The translations under genes and the position numbers were made by a program. Shown here in pieces: positions 63,968 through 64,000 of a DNA stretch of 64,000 nt (positions are counted from its first letter, which is position 1; every line of letters begins with the position of its first letter). The stretch covers positions 46,640,193 through 46,704,192 of the forward strand of contig JAVMKO010000005.1 in the NCBI GenBank assembly GCA_032164245.1, given 5' to 3'. Origin of the DNA: Sternotherus odoratus. Lineage: Eukaryota; Chordata; Testudines; Kinosternidae. The notes below the pieces were generated by a model. It was not told where the DNA came from and made no database searches. It worked only from the letters and a program-made list of their open reading frames with translations.

Positions 63968-64000
63968 CCTTTGACTTTCTGCTTCCTCGGGTTCTGAGCT
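63968..64000 (-). other. Candidate exon end with strong donor at the window edge
   Basis: Minus-strand sequence AGCTCAGAACCCGAGGAAGC, continuing purine-rich, ends CAAAG followed by GTATGTGG, a good 5' splice site (exon end at 63970). It lies upstream of MYOZ1 in the same orientation and could be its non-coding first exon. It could also be an exon of a neighbouring minus-strand gene (in mammals SYNPO2L lies upstream of MYOZ1), or chance. Confidence 0.3.

Noticed and set aside
1..64000. CRISPR arrays, bacterial operons, plasmid or phage features
   Set aside because: None is present. Repeats are eukaryotic transposons and minisatellites, and the only gene has spliceosomal introns.

Overview
The window is vertebrate nuclear DNA, most probably from a turtle. 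The evidence is the repeat set: tRNA-derived SINEs with a CR1-like tail, CR1 LINE remnants, many Penelope-like element (PLE) 3' ends, Gmr1-like Ty3/Gypsy elements, solo LTRs, and a rich collection of hAT and pogo-like non-autonomous DNA transposons with legible target-site duplications. No prokaryotic or organellar feature is present. The species call is inference from repeat content.

Only one host protein-coding gene is well supported. It is MYOZ1 (myozenin-1/calsarcin-2, a Z-disc protein of skeletal muscle) on the minus strand. Five coding exons (51357-51282, 47693-47512, 32553-32295, 29930-29768, 28112-27881) join in frame with legible splice sites into about 303 codons ending in the family's E-T-E-E-L PDZ ligand. 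Poly(A) signals lie at 27532-27509. The intron between coding exons 3 and 4 uses a GC donor. A possible upstream non-coding exon sits at the right edge of the window.

Layout. 1-2.9 kb: broken minus-strand Gmr1-like Gypsy element (gag, integrase, then reverse transcriptase) carrying a PLE fragment and two hAT insertions. 3-27 kb: intergenic DNA downstream of MYOZ1, holding hAT elements, a decayed INCENP processed pseudogene, SINEs, three LTRs, a MIR, a 5S rRNA pseudogene and a pogo-like element with a GC-rich minisatellite. 27.5-51.4 kb: MYOZ1. Its large intron between coding exons 2 and 3 contains a G/C-skewed minisatellite, a CR1 remnant, several hAT elements, and a decayed hAT transposase copy that was itself hit by two Gypsy LTRs. 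The intron between coding exons 1 and 2 holds PLE copies, one of them interrupted by a short 28S rRNA fragment with a 13-bp duplication. 51.4-64 kb: more DNA transposons, pyrimidine-rich tracts, a Gypsy element with both LTRs, a 4-bp duplication and a SCAN-like capsid gene, and a PLE copy with a GIY-YIG endonuclease remnant and a hammerhead-like motif.

Exon boundaries, duplications and palindromes were read by eye. Repeat family names are assigned from recognisable ends and motifs, not from database comparison.
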